64,000 bases of DNA from Mangrovibrevibacter kandeliae (GTDB lineage Bacteria; Pseudomonadota; Alphaproteobacteria; Rhizobiales; Rhizobiaceae): the NCBI RefSeq assembly GCF_024519155.1, contig NZ_JANIFJ010000003.1, forward strand, positions 396,017 to 460,016. Reading direction: 5' to 3'. Position 1 is the stretch's first letter. Every line of letters begins with the position of its first letter. The translations under genes were made by a program, and so were the position numbers. The notes beneath the pieces were generated by a model. The model worked only from the letters and a program-made list of their open reading frames with translations, ran no database searches and was not told the DNA's origin. Positions 53,288 through 62,001 of this stretch are shown piece after piece.

Positions 53288-56200
53288 AGAGCTTCAACCT
53301 TTCGGACTGGGCGCTGCATCACCGCTCGCTCATCTGGTTCTTCATGATCGCCGCGCTCTTCGCCGGCGCGATGGCCTATTTCAATCTCGGCCGCGAGGAG
53401 GACCCGAACTTCACCATCAAGACGATGGTGGTCTCGGCGACGATGCCCGGCGCCAACGTGAAGGAAATGACCGAGCAGGTCACCGACCGGATCGAGAAGA
53501 AGCTGCAGGAGCTCGATTCGCTCGACTACACGCGCTCGATCACCACGCCCGGACGCACGGTCGTCTTCGTCAACCTGCTGCCGACGACGCCCGCCGGCGA
53601 AGTGAGCGCCATCTGGCAGCGCGTGCGCAACATGATGACCGATATCCGCGGCGAGTTTCCGAGCGAGTTCCAGGGCTTCGCCTTCAACGACGAATTCGGC
53701 GACGTGTTCGGCAACATCTACGCCTTCACCTCGGACGGGCTCAGCCAGCGGCAGCTGCGCGACTATGTCGAAGGCGTCCGCACGCGCATCATCGCGCTGC
53801 CCGACGCCGGCAAGGTCGAGCTCGTCGGCGCGCAGGACGAGGTGATCTACCTGGAGTTCTCGCTGCGCAAGGTCGCGGCGCTCGGGATCGACCAGCAGGC
53901 GATCATCGACACCCTCCAGAGCCAGAACGCGATCGCCCCCTCCGGTGTCATCGAGGCGGGTCCCGAGCGCATCCTCGTGCGCGTCAGCGGCCAGTACACC
54001 TCCGAGGACAGCCTGCGGGCGGTCAACCTCCGGGTCAACGACCGGTTCTTCCGGCTGAGCGACGTCGCCACCATCACCCGCGGTTATCGCGATCCGCCGG
54101 ACGAGCTGTTCCGCTTCAACGGGCAGCCGGCGATCGGCCTCGGCATCGGAATGCGCGCCGGCAGCAACATCCTCGACTTCGGCGAGGAGCTGAAGGCGGA
54201 GATGACGCGGGTCGAGAGCGAGTTGCCGGTCGGCGTCGGCGTCCACCTCGTCGCCGATCAGTCCGCCGTCGTCGAGGAGGCGGTCGGCGGCTTCACGCAG
54301 GCCCTCTTCGAAGCGGTCCTGATCGTGCTGGCCGTCAGCTTCATCAGCCTCGGTTTTCGCGCCGGCCTCGTCGTCACCCTGTCGATCCCGCTGGTGCTGG
54401 CGATGACCTTCGTCGGCATGCAGTATCTCGACGTCAACCTGCAGCGCATCTCGCTCGGTGCGCTGATCATCGCCCTCGGCCTCCTCGTCGACGACGCGAT
54501 GATCACCATCGAGACGATGGTGGCGCGGCTGGAGGCCGGCGACACGCGCGAGAAGGCGGCGAGCTTCGCCTGGACGTCGATCGCCTTCCCGATGTTGTCC
54601 GGCACCGCGGTGACCGTCGCCGGCTTCCTGCCGATCGGCTTTAACTCGTCGGCGGCCGGCGAGTACACCTTCTCCCTCTTCATCGTGATCGCGCTGTCGC
54701 TCGCCCTCTCCTGGATCGTCGCCGTCCTGTTTGCGCCGCTGATCGGCGTCCTGATGCTGCCGCGGGCGATGAAGCACCACGACGAGAGCAAGCCCGGCAT
54801 CGTGCGCCGCAGCTTCGGCGGCGTATTGCGCACGGCGATCCGCTGGCGGTTCCTGACCATCCTCGTCACCCTCGCCATCTTCGCCGGCGCCCTCTACGGC
54901 ATGCAGTTCGTGCAGCAGCAGTTCTTCCCGTCGAGCGACCGTCCGGAGCTGGTGGTCGACGTGACGCTTCGGCACAACGCGGCGATCGGCGACACGGCGG
55001 CGCAGATGGACCGGCTGGAGGCGACGCTGAAGGGCGACGACGACATCGCCCACTGGAGCTCCTATGTCGGCCGCTCGGCCGAGCGCTTCATCCTCGCCTA
55101 CGACGTCCAGGCGCCGAACCCCTTCTTCGGCCAGATCGTCATCGTCACCAAGAGCCTGGAAGCGCGCGAGCGCGTGCGGGCGCGCATCGACGCCTTCGCC
55201 GCAAAGGCGATGCTCGGAACCGACGTCTACGTGAAGAATCTCGAGCTCGGACCGCCGGTGGGCCGCCCGGTGCAGTACCGGCTCGGCGGCCCCGACCTCG
55301 AGACGGTCCGCTCGAAGGCACGCGACCTCGCCGCCGTGATGGCCGAGGACAACCGCCTCGACAGCATCGTGATGGACTGGAACGAGCCGGCGCGGGTGCT
55401 GGAGGTCAAGATCCTGCAGGACAAGGCGCGCCAGCTCGGCATCAGCTCGCAGGAGATCGCCTCGACCCTCAACCTCGTGCTCGACGGCACGGTGATCACC
55501 CAGATCCGCGACGGCATCTACCTCGTCGACATCACCGCGCGGGGCCGCAAGTCGGACCGCGAGTCGATCGAGGCGATCGAGAACCTGCAGCTCAGCAATG
55601 CCGCGGGGGCCTCCGTGCCGCTCGCGAGCCTCGTCAGCTTCGGCTACGGCTACGAGGATCCGATCGTCTACAGCCGCTCGCGCGTGCCGACGATCACCGT
55701 CAGCGCCGCGATCCTCGGGCCGACCCAGCCGGCGACGATCGTTCAGGACCTGAAGCCGAAGATCGACGCCTTCGCCGCCGGGCTGCCGCAGGACTACCAC
55801 GTCGAGCTCGGCGGCGCGGTCGAGTCGAGCGAGGAGAGCCAGGGGCCCATCGCCGCGGTCGTGCCGATGATGCTGTTCGTGATGCTCACCCTGATCATGA
55901 TCCAGATGCAGAGCTTCACGGCGATGTTCATCGTGCTCTCGGCAGCCCCGCTCGGCCTCATCGGCGTCGTCGCCGCGCTCCTGCCGAGCGGCGCCCCGCT
56001 CGGCTTCGTCGCCATCCTCGGCGTGCTCGCCCTCGTCGGCATCCTGATCCGCAATTCGATCATCCTCGTCCATCAGATCGAGGTGCTGCGCGAGGCGGGC
56101 GAACATCCGTGGATCGCGGTCTATCGGGCGAGCGAGATGCGGGCCCGGCCGATCCTCCTGACCGCCGCCGCAGCGAGCCTCGCGCTGATCCCGATCTCGC

Positions 56201-56397
56201 GCGAGGTGTTCTGGGGGCCGATGGCCTTTGCGATGATGGGCGGCATCATCGCCGGCACCCTCATCACGCTGCTCTTCGTGCCGGCGCTCTACGTCGCCGT
56301 GCATCGGCTGAAGGAGCCGGACGACCTCGACGCGTTGCCGGTCGACACGGCGCCGGTCGCGCCGACCGGCAGCCAAGACGCCGAAGCTCCCGTCTGA
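53284..56397 (+). CDS. RND family efflux transporter permease
   Basis: 1037-residue inner-membrane proton-driven pump, the usual RND length. It has twelve helices: one at the N terminus, five after the first periplasmic domain (starting FEAVLIVLAVSFISLGFRAG), and the repeat in the second half. The proton-relay Asp pair is in LGLLVDDAMITIETM. Porter-domain segments such as REEDPNFTIKTMVVSATMPG and LPDAGKVELVGAQDEVIYLE match the HAE-1 multidrug group more than heavy-metal pumps. GTG 53284 starts within the adaptor stop. Probably expels toxic amphiphiles under control of the divergent MarR protein. It converges on the two-component system genes with only 9 bp between stops. Confidence 0.93.
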   Translation: MKSFNLSDWALHHRSLIWFFMIAALFAGAMAYFNLGREEDPNFTIKTMVVSATMPGANVKEMTEQVTDRIEKKLQELDSLDYTRSITTPGRTVVFVNLLPTTPAGEVSAIWQRVRNMMTDIRGEFPSEFQGFAFNDEFGDVFGNIYAFTSDGLSQRQLRDYVEGVRTRIIALPDAGKVELVGAQDEVIYLEFSLRKVAALGIDQQAIIDTLQSQNAIAPSGVIEAGPERILVRVSGQYTSEDSLRAVNLRVNDRFFRLSDVATITRGYRDPPDELFRFNGQPAIGLGIGMRAGSNILDFGEELKAEMTRVESELPVGVGVHLVADQSAVVEEAVGGFTQALFEAVLIVLAVSFISLGFRAGLVVTLSIPLVLAMTFVGMQYLDVNLQRISLGALIIALGLLVDDAMITIETMVARLEAGDTREKAASFAWTSIAFPMLSGTAVTVAGFLPIGFNSSAAGEYTFSLFIVIALSLALSWIVAVLFAPLIGVLMLPRAMKHHDESKPGIVRRSFGGVLRTAIRWRFLTILVTLAIFAGALYGMQFVQQQFFPSSDRPELVVDVTLRHNAAIGDTAAQMDRLEATLKGDDDIAHWSSYVGRSAERFILAYDVQAPNPFFGQIVIVTKSLEARERVRARIDAFAAKAMLGTDVYVKNLELGPPVGRPVQYRLGGPDLETVRSKARDLAAVMAEDNRLDSIVMDWNEPARVLEVKILQDKARQLGISSQEIASTLNLVLDGTVITQIRDGIYLVDITARGRKSDRESIEAIENLQLSNAAGASVPLASLVSFGYGYEDPIVYSRSRVPTITVSAAILGPTQPATIVQDLKPKIDAFAAGLPQDYHVELGGAVESSEESQGPIAAVVPMMLFVMLTLIMIQMQSFTAMFIVLSAAPLGLIGVVAALLPSGAPLGFVAILGVLALVGILIRNSIILVHQIEVLREAGEHPWIAVYRASEMRARPILLTAAAASLALIPISREVFWGPMAFAMMGGIIAGTLITLLFVPALYVAVHRLKEPDDLDALPVDTAPVAPTGSQDAEAPV

Positions 56398-56406
56398 CGG
56401 CCTGCT

Positions 56407-57660
56407 TCAGTTCGCGTCGGACGACGCCAGAGGCAGGCGCACCTCCTGAAGGAGCCCGCCTGCCTCCCGGTTCCTCAGGGTCACGCCGCCGCCGGCCCGC
56501 TCGACGATCTCCCGCGCGATGGCGAGGCCGAGTCCGGCACCCGGATAGCGCTTCATGCGCGCCGGATCGACCCTGAAGAACGGCTCGAAGGCGCGCCCCA
56601 GAAGGTCGTCGGGGATGCCGGGGCCGTCGTCCTCGATCACGACGAGCGCCTTGCCTCCGTCGCAGGACAGCCGCACGCACGCGCCGCCGCCGTGCGTCGC
56701 GGCATTGTCGACGAGATTGCGCAGCGCGCGCTTCAGCGCCATCGGCATCGCGGCGACGCGCACCGGCACGGGCGCTTGCAGCTCGACCGGCCGGCCCAGC
56801 TCCCCGAGCTCGGCGCGAATCTCGGCGAGAAGGCCGGCGAGTTCGACCTCCATCGGAACGGAGGGATCGACCTCCTCGCGCACCAGCCGGATGGCGCTGT
56901 CAGCGATGTGGTCGAGTTCCTCCAGATCGCGCAGCCAGACCTCCCGCTCCTCGTCCGGCAGGAATTCCGCCCGCAGCCGCATTCGCGTCATCGGCGTGCG
57001 CAGGTCGTGCCCGGCGGCCGCGACGAGCCGCATCCGGCTCTCGATGGCGGTCTTCAACCCGTGGCTGAGGCGGTTGATCGCGGCGGCGGTGGTGCGCAGC
57101 TCGAGCGGTCCCTCTTCCGGGACGTGCTGCGGCAGGCCGTCCGGTCCAAGCGACCGCACCGCCTCGTCGAGCAGGCGCAGCGGCCGCGTCATGCGCGTCG
57201 CGACCACCAGCGAGATGCCAATGGCGCCGAAAGTGACGAGGCCGAGATAGGCGACGAGGGGAAACCGCGAGGGCGGCGGCGGCCGGAAATCGGGCAGCAG
57301 CGCCCAGCGGCCCGCGTCGTACTCGACGGCGAGCTGCCGGTCGGGCCCACGCCGGACGACGCGCAGGTCAATCGAGCGGCCGAGGCGGCCGAGCGCCGCG
57401 CGGATTTTCTTGATCCCGCCCGGCTCCCAGTCCTCGGCGGGCGGCGGCGCCCCCGCGAGCTCGATGCCGTAGTCGGCCGCATGGCCCGGGGAAGCACGCA
57501 GCGCATCCACCGCGATCGCGATCCGTCGGGCGGTGTCTTCGATGAAGCTGCGCCGGTCGGGCCGGTCGAGCATCTGGACGGTGACGAGCGCCGCCAGCGC
57601 CACGACCGCGACGATGGCGCCGACGAGCAGGACCGCAAGTCGGTTGCGCAACGAGCTCAT
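56407..57660 (-). CDS. Sensor histidine kinase (EnvZ-type)
   Basis: 417 residues. Two membrane helices (about 7-29 and 134-154) frame a 100-residue periplasmic sensor domain. A HAMP linker follows with TRPLRLLDEAVRSLG, the phospho-acceptor box AAAGHDLRTPMTRMRL (H218), and the ATP domain with RNLVDNAATHG (N box), VIEDDGPGIP (G1) and GAGLGLAIAREIVER (G2). ATG 57660 overlaps the response-regulator stop (ATGA). The partner is the OmpR-type regulator upstream. The Spy-like gene is divergent from the pair, suggesting it senses envelope damage. Confidence 0.93.
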   Translation of the reverse strand: MSSLRNRLAVLLVGAIVAVVALAALVTVQMLDRPDRRSFIEDTARRIAIAVDALRASPGHAADYGIELAGAPPPAEDWEPGGIKKIRAALGRLGRSIDLRVVRRGPDRQLAVEYDAGRWALLPDFRPPPPSRFPLVAYLGLVTFGAIGISLVVATRMTRPLRLLDEAVRSLGPDGLPQHVPEEGPLELRTTAAAINRLSHGLKTAIESRMRLVAAAGHDLRTPMTRMRLRAEFLPDEEREVWLRDLEELDHIADSAIRLVREEVDPSVPMEVELAGLLAEIRAELGELGRPVELQAPVPVRVAAMPMALKRALRNLVDNAATHGGGACVRLSCDGGKALVVIEDDGPGIPDDLLGRAFEPFFRVDPARMKRYPGAGLGLAIAREIVERAGGGVTLRNREAGGLLQEVRLPLASSDAN

Positions 57661-58400
57661 CGTGCCGCCTCTGCGACCGCCTCGACCCGCGCGGCGAACT
57701 GGTAGCCACCGTTGCGCACGGTCTTGAACAGGCGGAAGACGCCGCCGTCCGAAAGCTTCCTGCGCAGCCGGCTCATCGCGACGTCGATGGTGCGGTCGAG
57801 CGGATCGACGGACGGGCGGCCGTGCAGGAGATCCGAGAGCGTGTCGCGCGACAGCACCCGGCCGGGCCGCTGCAGGAAGATGAGGAGAAGGTTGAACTCG
57901 GCCCCGGTCAGCTCGACCTCCGCACCGCCACCGTCGGTGACCCGCCGCGCGGCAACGTCCACGCTGAAGCCTTCGAAGCGATAGCCCGCCGCGGCCACCG
58001 CGCCGGCCTCCGGCGCAGGCCGTTCGCTCCCGCCGCGGCGCAGGACCGCCCGGATGCGCGCCGACAGCTCCCGCGGATTGAACGGCTTGCCGAGATAGTC
58101 GTCGGCCCCGAGCTCGAGTCCGATGATCCGGTCGACGTCCTCCTTGAGGGCGGTGAGAAGGATGATGGCGAGCTGTGGCCGCCTGTCCCGGAGCTCGCGG
58201 CAGAGATCGAGGCCCGAGCCGTCCGGCAGCATGACGTCGAGGACGACGAGGTCGAACTCGGCCTCGGCGATCTTCGCCTCGCAGTCGCGGCGTCCGGCCG
58301 CCAGCAGGACCTGAAAGCCCTGCCCTTCCAGATAGCGGCCGAGCAGGCGCCGGATTTCCGGGTCGTCGTCGACGACGAGGATCCTCGGGGCTGCGTCCAT
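57657..58400 (-). CDS. OmpR/PhoB-family response regulator
   Basis: 247 residues. The receiver domain has the acidic pocket VVDDDPE (10-16), the phospho-acceptor D55 in LVVLDVMLPDGSG, and the Lys in GADDYLGKPFNPREL. A winged-helix DNA-binding domain follows, with RVTDGGGAEVELTGAEFNLL, LHGRPSVDPLDRTIDVAMSR and VRNGGYQFA. ATG 58400 has AGGGAG about 10 bases upstream. It is co-translated with the kinase gene. A likely target is the divergent Spy-like promoter, where tandem TTGCG repeats occur, and perhaps its own operon. Confidence 0.94.
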   Translation of the reverse strand: MDAAPRILVVDDDPEIRRLLGRYLEGQGFQVLLAAGRRDCEAKIAEAEFDLVVLDVMLPDGSGLDLCRELRDRRPQLAIILLTALKEDVDRIIGLELGADDYLGKPFNPRELSARIRAVLRRGGSERPAPEAGAVAAAGYRFEGFSVDVAARRVTDGGGAEVELTGAEFNLLLIFLQRPGRVLSRDTLSDLLHGRPSVDPLDRTIDVAMSRLRRKLSDGGVFRLFKTVRNGGYQFAARVEAVAEAAR

Positions 58401-58466
58401 GGCGTCGTTTCTCCCTGTGTCCCCACCGTCATGTCACGGCGCAGCAGACCGCGCAGCGGCTTAGAT

Positions 58467-58554
58467 GTTGCGAAACCTTGCGGGTTCAGCCCGCGGGGGC
58501 CCGTCGTGCCGGGCGTGGGAGAACGGCGCATACGTTCCGCAACAATCGGAAACG
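58467..58554. promoter_or_regulatory. Candidate response-regulator sites upstream of the Spy-like gene
   Basis: TTGCG occurs at 58468-58472 and again at 58478-58482, exactly one helical turn apart (TTGCGAAACCTTGCGGGTTC), the spacing expected for an OmpR-family dimer on direct repeats. A second element, CGTTCCG at 58533-58539 facing CGGAAACG at 58547-58554, is an imperfect inverted repeat. Both lie between the divergent regulator and Spy-like genes. Confidence 0.38.
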
Positions 58555-58621
58555 GGCGCTCAACACCGGGCGGCGGCGATCGGGCGTATCTCCTGAGCAT
58601 CGGACCTTGAAGGAGATCGAT

Positions 58622-59335
58622 ATGTCCAAGCCATCGAACAAGACAATCCTCGCCGCGTGCCTCGCCTTTGCGCTCGGCGGAACCGCCATTGCCTCTGCCG
58701 CGGCGGAGGACGCGCCCCCGCCGCCGCCGCGTCCGGCATCCACAGACGCACAGCGGCCGGGGGGGCCGGAGGGTCCGGGCGGCCCTCGCGGTCCGGGCTG
58801 GCATATGCGGCACCACCGTCACGACCACGGCCCGCGCTCCGGCGCGCCGCTCTGGAAGATCGCCGGGAAGCTTGCCGCGGCGGAGACCGCGCTCGGCATC
58901 ACGCCCGAGCAGAAGCCCGCCTGGGACGCCTTCACCAAGGCCAGCGTCGTGCTGGTCACGGCCATGCGTCCGATGCACGGGCCGATGGCTGGGATGACGC
59001 CGCCCGATGAGGACGCCGGCGATGCCGACGACGCCGCGATGCCGGATGCGGGCAGCCCGGACACGGCCACCCCGAGCGGTGACAACGACGCGCCGCAGGC
59101 GATCGGACGGCTCGGCGGCATGCTCGACCACATGGCCGGGCTCGGCGATGCGGCCCGCAATGCGCGCAGCGCCCTCGACGGCCTCACCGCGCAGCTGACG
59201 CCCGAGCAGAAGCAGATCGCAGGCGAACTTCTGCGCGAGGCGCGACCGCACCATCCGCCGTTCGGTGGCGGCAAGCGCTGGGGCCACCCGGGCCGCGGCA
59301 TCGACGGGCGCGATCGCGGTCCCGGCCGCGACTGA
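58622..59335 (+). CDS. Spy/CpxP-like periplasmic protein with LTxxQ motifs
   Basis: 237 residues with a signal peptide (about 1-27, ending SAAAED). A Pro/Gly-rich linker is followed by a His-rich stretch HMRHHRHDHGPR (61-72) that could bind metal, then helical parts with the motif ITPEQ (93-97) and, near residue 205, LTPEQKQIAGELLREA. LTxxQ repeats mark the Spy/CpxP group, periplasmic chaperones and regulators of envelope-stress kinases. ATG 58622 has a strong SD (AAGGAG). Divergent from the two-component system, so it may be both a target and a modulator of that kinase, by analogy with CpxP. Confidence 0.85.
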   Translation: MSKPSNKTILAACLAFALGGTAIASAAAEDAPPPPPRPASTDAQRPGGPEGPGGPRGPGWHMRHHRHDHGPRSGAPLWKIAGKLAAAETALGITPEQKPAWDAFTKASVVLVTAMRPMHGPMAGMTPPDEDAGDADDAAMPDAGSPDTATPSGDNDAPQAIGRLGGMLDHMAGLGDAARNARSALDGLTAQLTPEQKQIAGELLREARPHHPPFGGGKRWGHPGRGIDGRDRGPGRD

Positions 59336-59398
59336 GGCCAGAGCCGAGGCGGACGGGCGATACCCCGATCGAGCCTCCCTTCGCGGAACGACGTTACG

Positions 59399-59428
59399 GG
59401 CGGGGTGCCGAAACATCGGCGCCCCGCC
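59399..59428 (+). terminator. Strong GC hairpin after the Spy-like gene
   Basis: A 13-bp stem (one G-U pair): GGCGGGGTGCCGA at 59399-59411, loop AACA, TCGGCGCCCCGCC at 59416-59428. It lies 63 bp beyond the Spy-like stop and before ugd. No T-run follows, so it is either a terminator or a leader structure of ugd. Confidence 0.55.
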
Positions 59429-59604
59429 TCTGTCGCTGGCGCGAGCTGCGTGCGGCGACGTCGGCGAGCCAGGCGATGCGTCGGCAGCGCGGGTGGTGCC
59501 TTTGTTGCAAGCCGGGCGCCGATGGGATACCGGCTGCGCTCAGCGCCGGCGTCCATCCCGACGTCGGGCCGCGACAGGTTCGGTGCGATCAGGATCCGAA
59601 GAAG

Positions 59605-60921
59605 ATGCGTCTCGTCATGGTTGGCGCCGGCTATGTCGGCCTCGTCTCCGGTGCCTGCTTTGCCGACTTCGGCCACCACGTCATCTGCGTCGACACGGTC
59701 GAATCCAAGATCGAAGCGTTGAAAGCCGGCAAGCTGCCGATCTACGAGCCGGGCCTCGAAGCGATCGTGCGCTCCAATGCCGAGGCGGGACGGCTCGACT
59801 TCACCACCGATCTCGAAGAGGCGGTGCGCGACGCGGACGTCGTCTTCATCGCCGTCGGCACGCCGTCGCGCCGCGGCGACGGCCATGCCGACCTCTCCTA
59901 CGTCCACGCCGCCGCCCGGCAGATCGCGCGGGCGGTCACCGGCTTCACCGTCGTCGTGACCAAGTCCACCGTGCCGGTTGGCACCGGCGACGAGGTCGAG
60001 CGGATCATCCGCGAGGAGAACCCGGACGCCGACATCGCCGTCGCCTCCAACCCGGAATTCCTGCGCGAGGGCGCGGCGATCGCCGACTTCAAGCGGCCGG
60101 ACCGCATCGTCATCGGCACCGAGGACGAGCGCGCGATCGCCGTGATGAAGGAGGTCTACCGGCCGCTCTACATCAACGAGTCGCCGCTGTTCTTCTGCGA
60201 GCGCCGGACGTCCGAGCTGATCAAGTATGCCGGCAACGCGTTCCTGGCGATGAAGATCACCTTCATCAACGAACTCGCCGACCTCTGCGAGAAGGTCGGC
60301 GCCGACGTCCAGAAGGTCGCCAAGGGCATCGGCTCGGACAAGCGCATCGGCGGGAAGTTCCTGCATGCCGGCCCCGGCTACGGCGGCTCGTGCTTCCCGA
60401 AGGACACGCTCGCCCTCGTCAAGACGGCGCAGGACAACGAGAGCCCGCTGCGCCTCGTCGAGACCACCGTCGCGGTCAACGACAACCGCAAGCGCGCGAT
60501 GGCGCGCAAGGTGATCGCGGCCTGCGGCGGCGAGGTGCGCGGCAAGCGCATCGCGATCCTCGGCCTCACCTTCAAGCCGAACACCGACGACATGCGCGAA
60601 TCGCCGGCCCTCACCATCATCCAGGCGCTGCAGGACAAGGGGGCCGTCATCGCGGCCTACGATCCCGAGGGGATGGCGAGCGCCCGCGAGCTGATGCCCG
60701 ACATCGCCTACGGGCAGAACGTCTACGAGATCGCCGAGGGCGCCGACGCGCTCGTTCTCGTCACCGAATGGGACGAGTTCCGTGCGCTCGACTTCCGCCG
60801 GCTGAAGCGGCTCGTCGCCGAGCCCGTGCTGATCGACCTCAGGAACGTCTACCCCGTGCACGAGACCGAACGGCATGGCTTCCGCTATGTCGGCGTCGGA
60901 CGGCTCGCCGGCGCGAACTGA
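59605..60921 (+). CDS. ugd: UDP-glucose 6-dehydrogenase
   Basis: Oxidises UDP-glucose twice to UDP-glucuronate with NAD+. 438 residues, normal length. NAD motif GAGYVG is at 8-13, TKSTVPVGTGDEVERI binds substrate, KYAGNAFLAMKITFINELA forms the central helix, and the catalytic Cys is C263 in YGGSCFPKDT. GLTFKPNTDDMRESPAL begins the C-terminal domain. ATG 59605 has AGGA about 10 bases upstream; the longer open frame to 59476 covers the leader. It is followed after 6 bp by an epimerase, so UDP-glucuronate is probably turned into UDP-galacturonate or a related uronic acid. Confidence 0.95.
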   Translation: MRLVMVGAGYVGLVSGACFADFGHHVICVDTVESKIEALKAGKLPIYEPGLEAIVRSNAEAGRLDFTTDLEEAVRDADVVFIAVGTPSRRGDGHADLSYVHAAARQIARAVTGFTVVVTKSTVPVGTGDEVERIIREENPDADIAVASNPEFLREGAAIADFKRPDRIVIGTEDERAIAVMKEVYRPLYINESPLFFCERRTSELIKYAGNAFLAMKITFINELADLCEKVGADVQKVAKGIGSDKRIGGKFLHAGPGYGGSCFPKDTLALVKTAQDNESPLRLVETTVAVNDNRKRAMARKVIAACGGEVRGKRIAILGLTFKPNTDDMRESPALTIIQALQDKGAVIAAYDPEGMASARELMPDIAYGQNVYEIAEGADALVLVTEWDEFRALDFRRLKRLVAEPVLIDLRNVYPVHETERHGFRYVGVGRLAGAN

Positions 60922-60927
60922 CCCGCC

Positions 60928-61947
60928 ATGCGCTGCCTCGTCACCGGGAGCGCCGGCTTCATCGGCTTCCACCTGGCGCGCCGGCTGCTCCAGGACGGGC
61001 ACGAGGTCATCGGCTTCGACGGCCTGACGCCCTATTACGACGTCCAGCTGAAGGAGGCGCGCCACGCCGCGCTCGCGCAGTTCCCGTCGTTCCGCCCGGT
61101 GATCGGACAGCTCGAGGATCTGGCGGCTCTCGATGCCGCCGAGGCGCACGGTCCCTTCGACCTCATCGTGCATCTCGCGGCCCAGGCGGGCGTGCGCTAC
61201 AGCCTCGACAACCCGCGCGCCTATGTCGACTCCAACCTCACCGGCACCTTCAACCTGCTCGAGCTGGCGCGCCGCGCCCCGCCACGCCACCTCCTCCTCG
61301 CCTCGACCTCGTCGGTCTACGGCGCCAACGCGCGCGTGCCCTTTCGCGAGACCGACCGGGCCGACGAGCCCCTGACCCTCTATGCGGCGAGCAAGAAGGC
61401 GACGGAGGCGATGGCGCACAGCTATGCGCACCTCCATACAATTCCGACCACCGCCTTCCGCTTCTTCACCGTCTACGGCCCATGGGGGCGGCCGGACATG
61501 GCGCTCTTCAAGTTCGTCCGGGCGATCCTCGACGACGCACCGATCGAGATCTACGGCGAAGGCCAGATGCGGCGCGACTTCACCTATGTCGACGACATCG
61601 TCGAGGCGATCCTGCGTCTCGTGTCGGTGGTGCCGGGCGACGCCACGCCGGCGCTTCCGATGGACGTCGCCGACAGTCTCTCCCCCGTTGCGCCGTTCCG
61701 CGTGGTCAACATCGGCGGCGGCGCACCGGTCGGGCTGCTCGACTTCGTGACGGTGATCGAACGGGTGCTGGACAGACCGGCCCGCCGGATCCTCCTGCCG
61801 ATGCAGCCAGGCGACGTGCCGCAGACCTTCGCGGCGCCGGACCTGCTTCTCGCGCTCACCGGCTACCGGCCGTCGACGCCGCTCGTCGAGGGTGTCGGCG
61901 CCTTCGTCGAGTGGTTTCGCGACTACCGCGCGAGTGCCGCCAGGTAA
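60928..61947 (+). CDS. NAD-dependent epimerase, UDP-glucuronate 4-epimerase type
   Basis: 339-residue extended SDR with [15 protein letters not shown] (GSAGFIG at 7-13), [16 protein letters not shown] (typical of UDP-glucuronate epimerases such as LspL/Cap1J), catalytic Ser in [11 protein letters not shown], and YAASKKATE with the Tyr and Lys. [20 protein letters not shown] follows. The D-x-L-x-P-Y-Y-D motif and the ugd neighbour favour conversion of UDP-glucuronate to UDP-galacturonate. Starts 6 bp after ugd, so the pair is an operon. It converges on galE. Confidence 0.9.
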   Translation: MRCLVTGSAGFIGFHLARRLLQDGHEVIGFDGLTPYYDVQLKEARHAALAQFPSFRPVIGQLEDLAALDAAEAHGPFDLIVHLAAQAGVRYSLDNPRAYVDSNLTGTFNLLELARRAPPRHLLLASTSSVYGANARVPFRETDRADEPLTLYAASKKATEAMAHSYAHLHTIPTTAFRFFTVYGPWGRPDMALFKFVRAILDDAPIEIYGEGQMRRDFTYVDDIVEAILRLVSVVPGDATPALPMDVADSLSPVAPFRVVNIGGGAPVGLLDFVTVIERVLDRPARRILLPMQPGDVPQTFAAPDLLLALTGYRPSTPLVEGVGAFVEWFRDYRASAAR

Positions 61948-61967
61948 GGCCGCGCCGGCGACCGATG

Positions 61968-61996
61968 GCAGCGACGCCGAGCCGTTGCGTCGTTGC
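61968..61996. terminator. Bidirectional hairpin between convergent epimerase genes
   Basis: GCAGCGACGC (61968-61977), a 9-base loop and GCGTCGTTGC (61987-61996) form a 10-bp stem with one G-U pair, in the 54-bp gap between the uronate epimerase gene and galE. Confidence 0.45.
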
Positions 61997-62001
61997 CCGC
62001 C

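Noticed and set aside
53137..56376. A 1079-codon open frame antisense to the RND permease
   Set aside because: Its product is almost all Arg, Asp, His, Glu and Gly with no domain, and the opposite strand encodes a complete RND pump. In GC-rich DNA such antisense frames are common.
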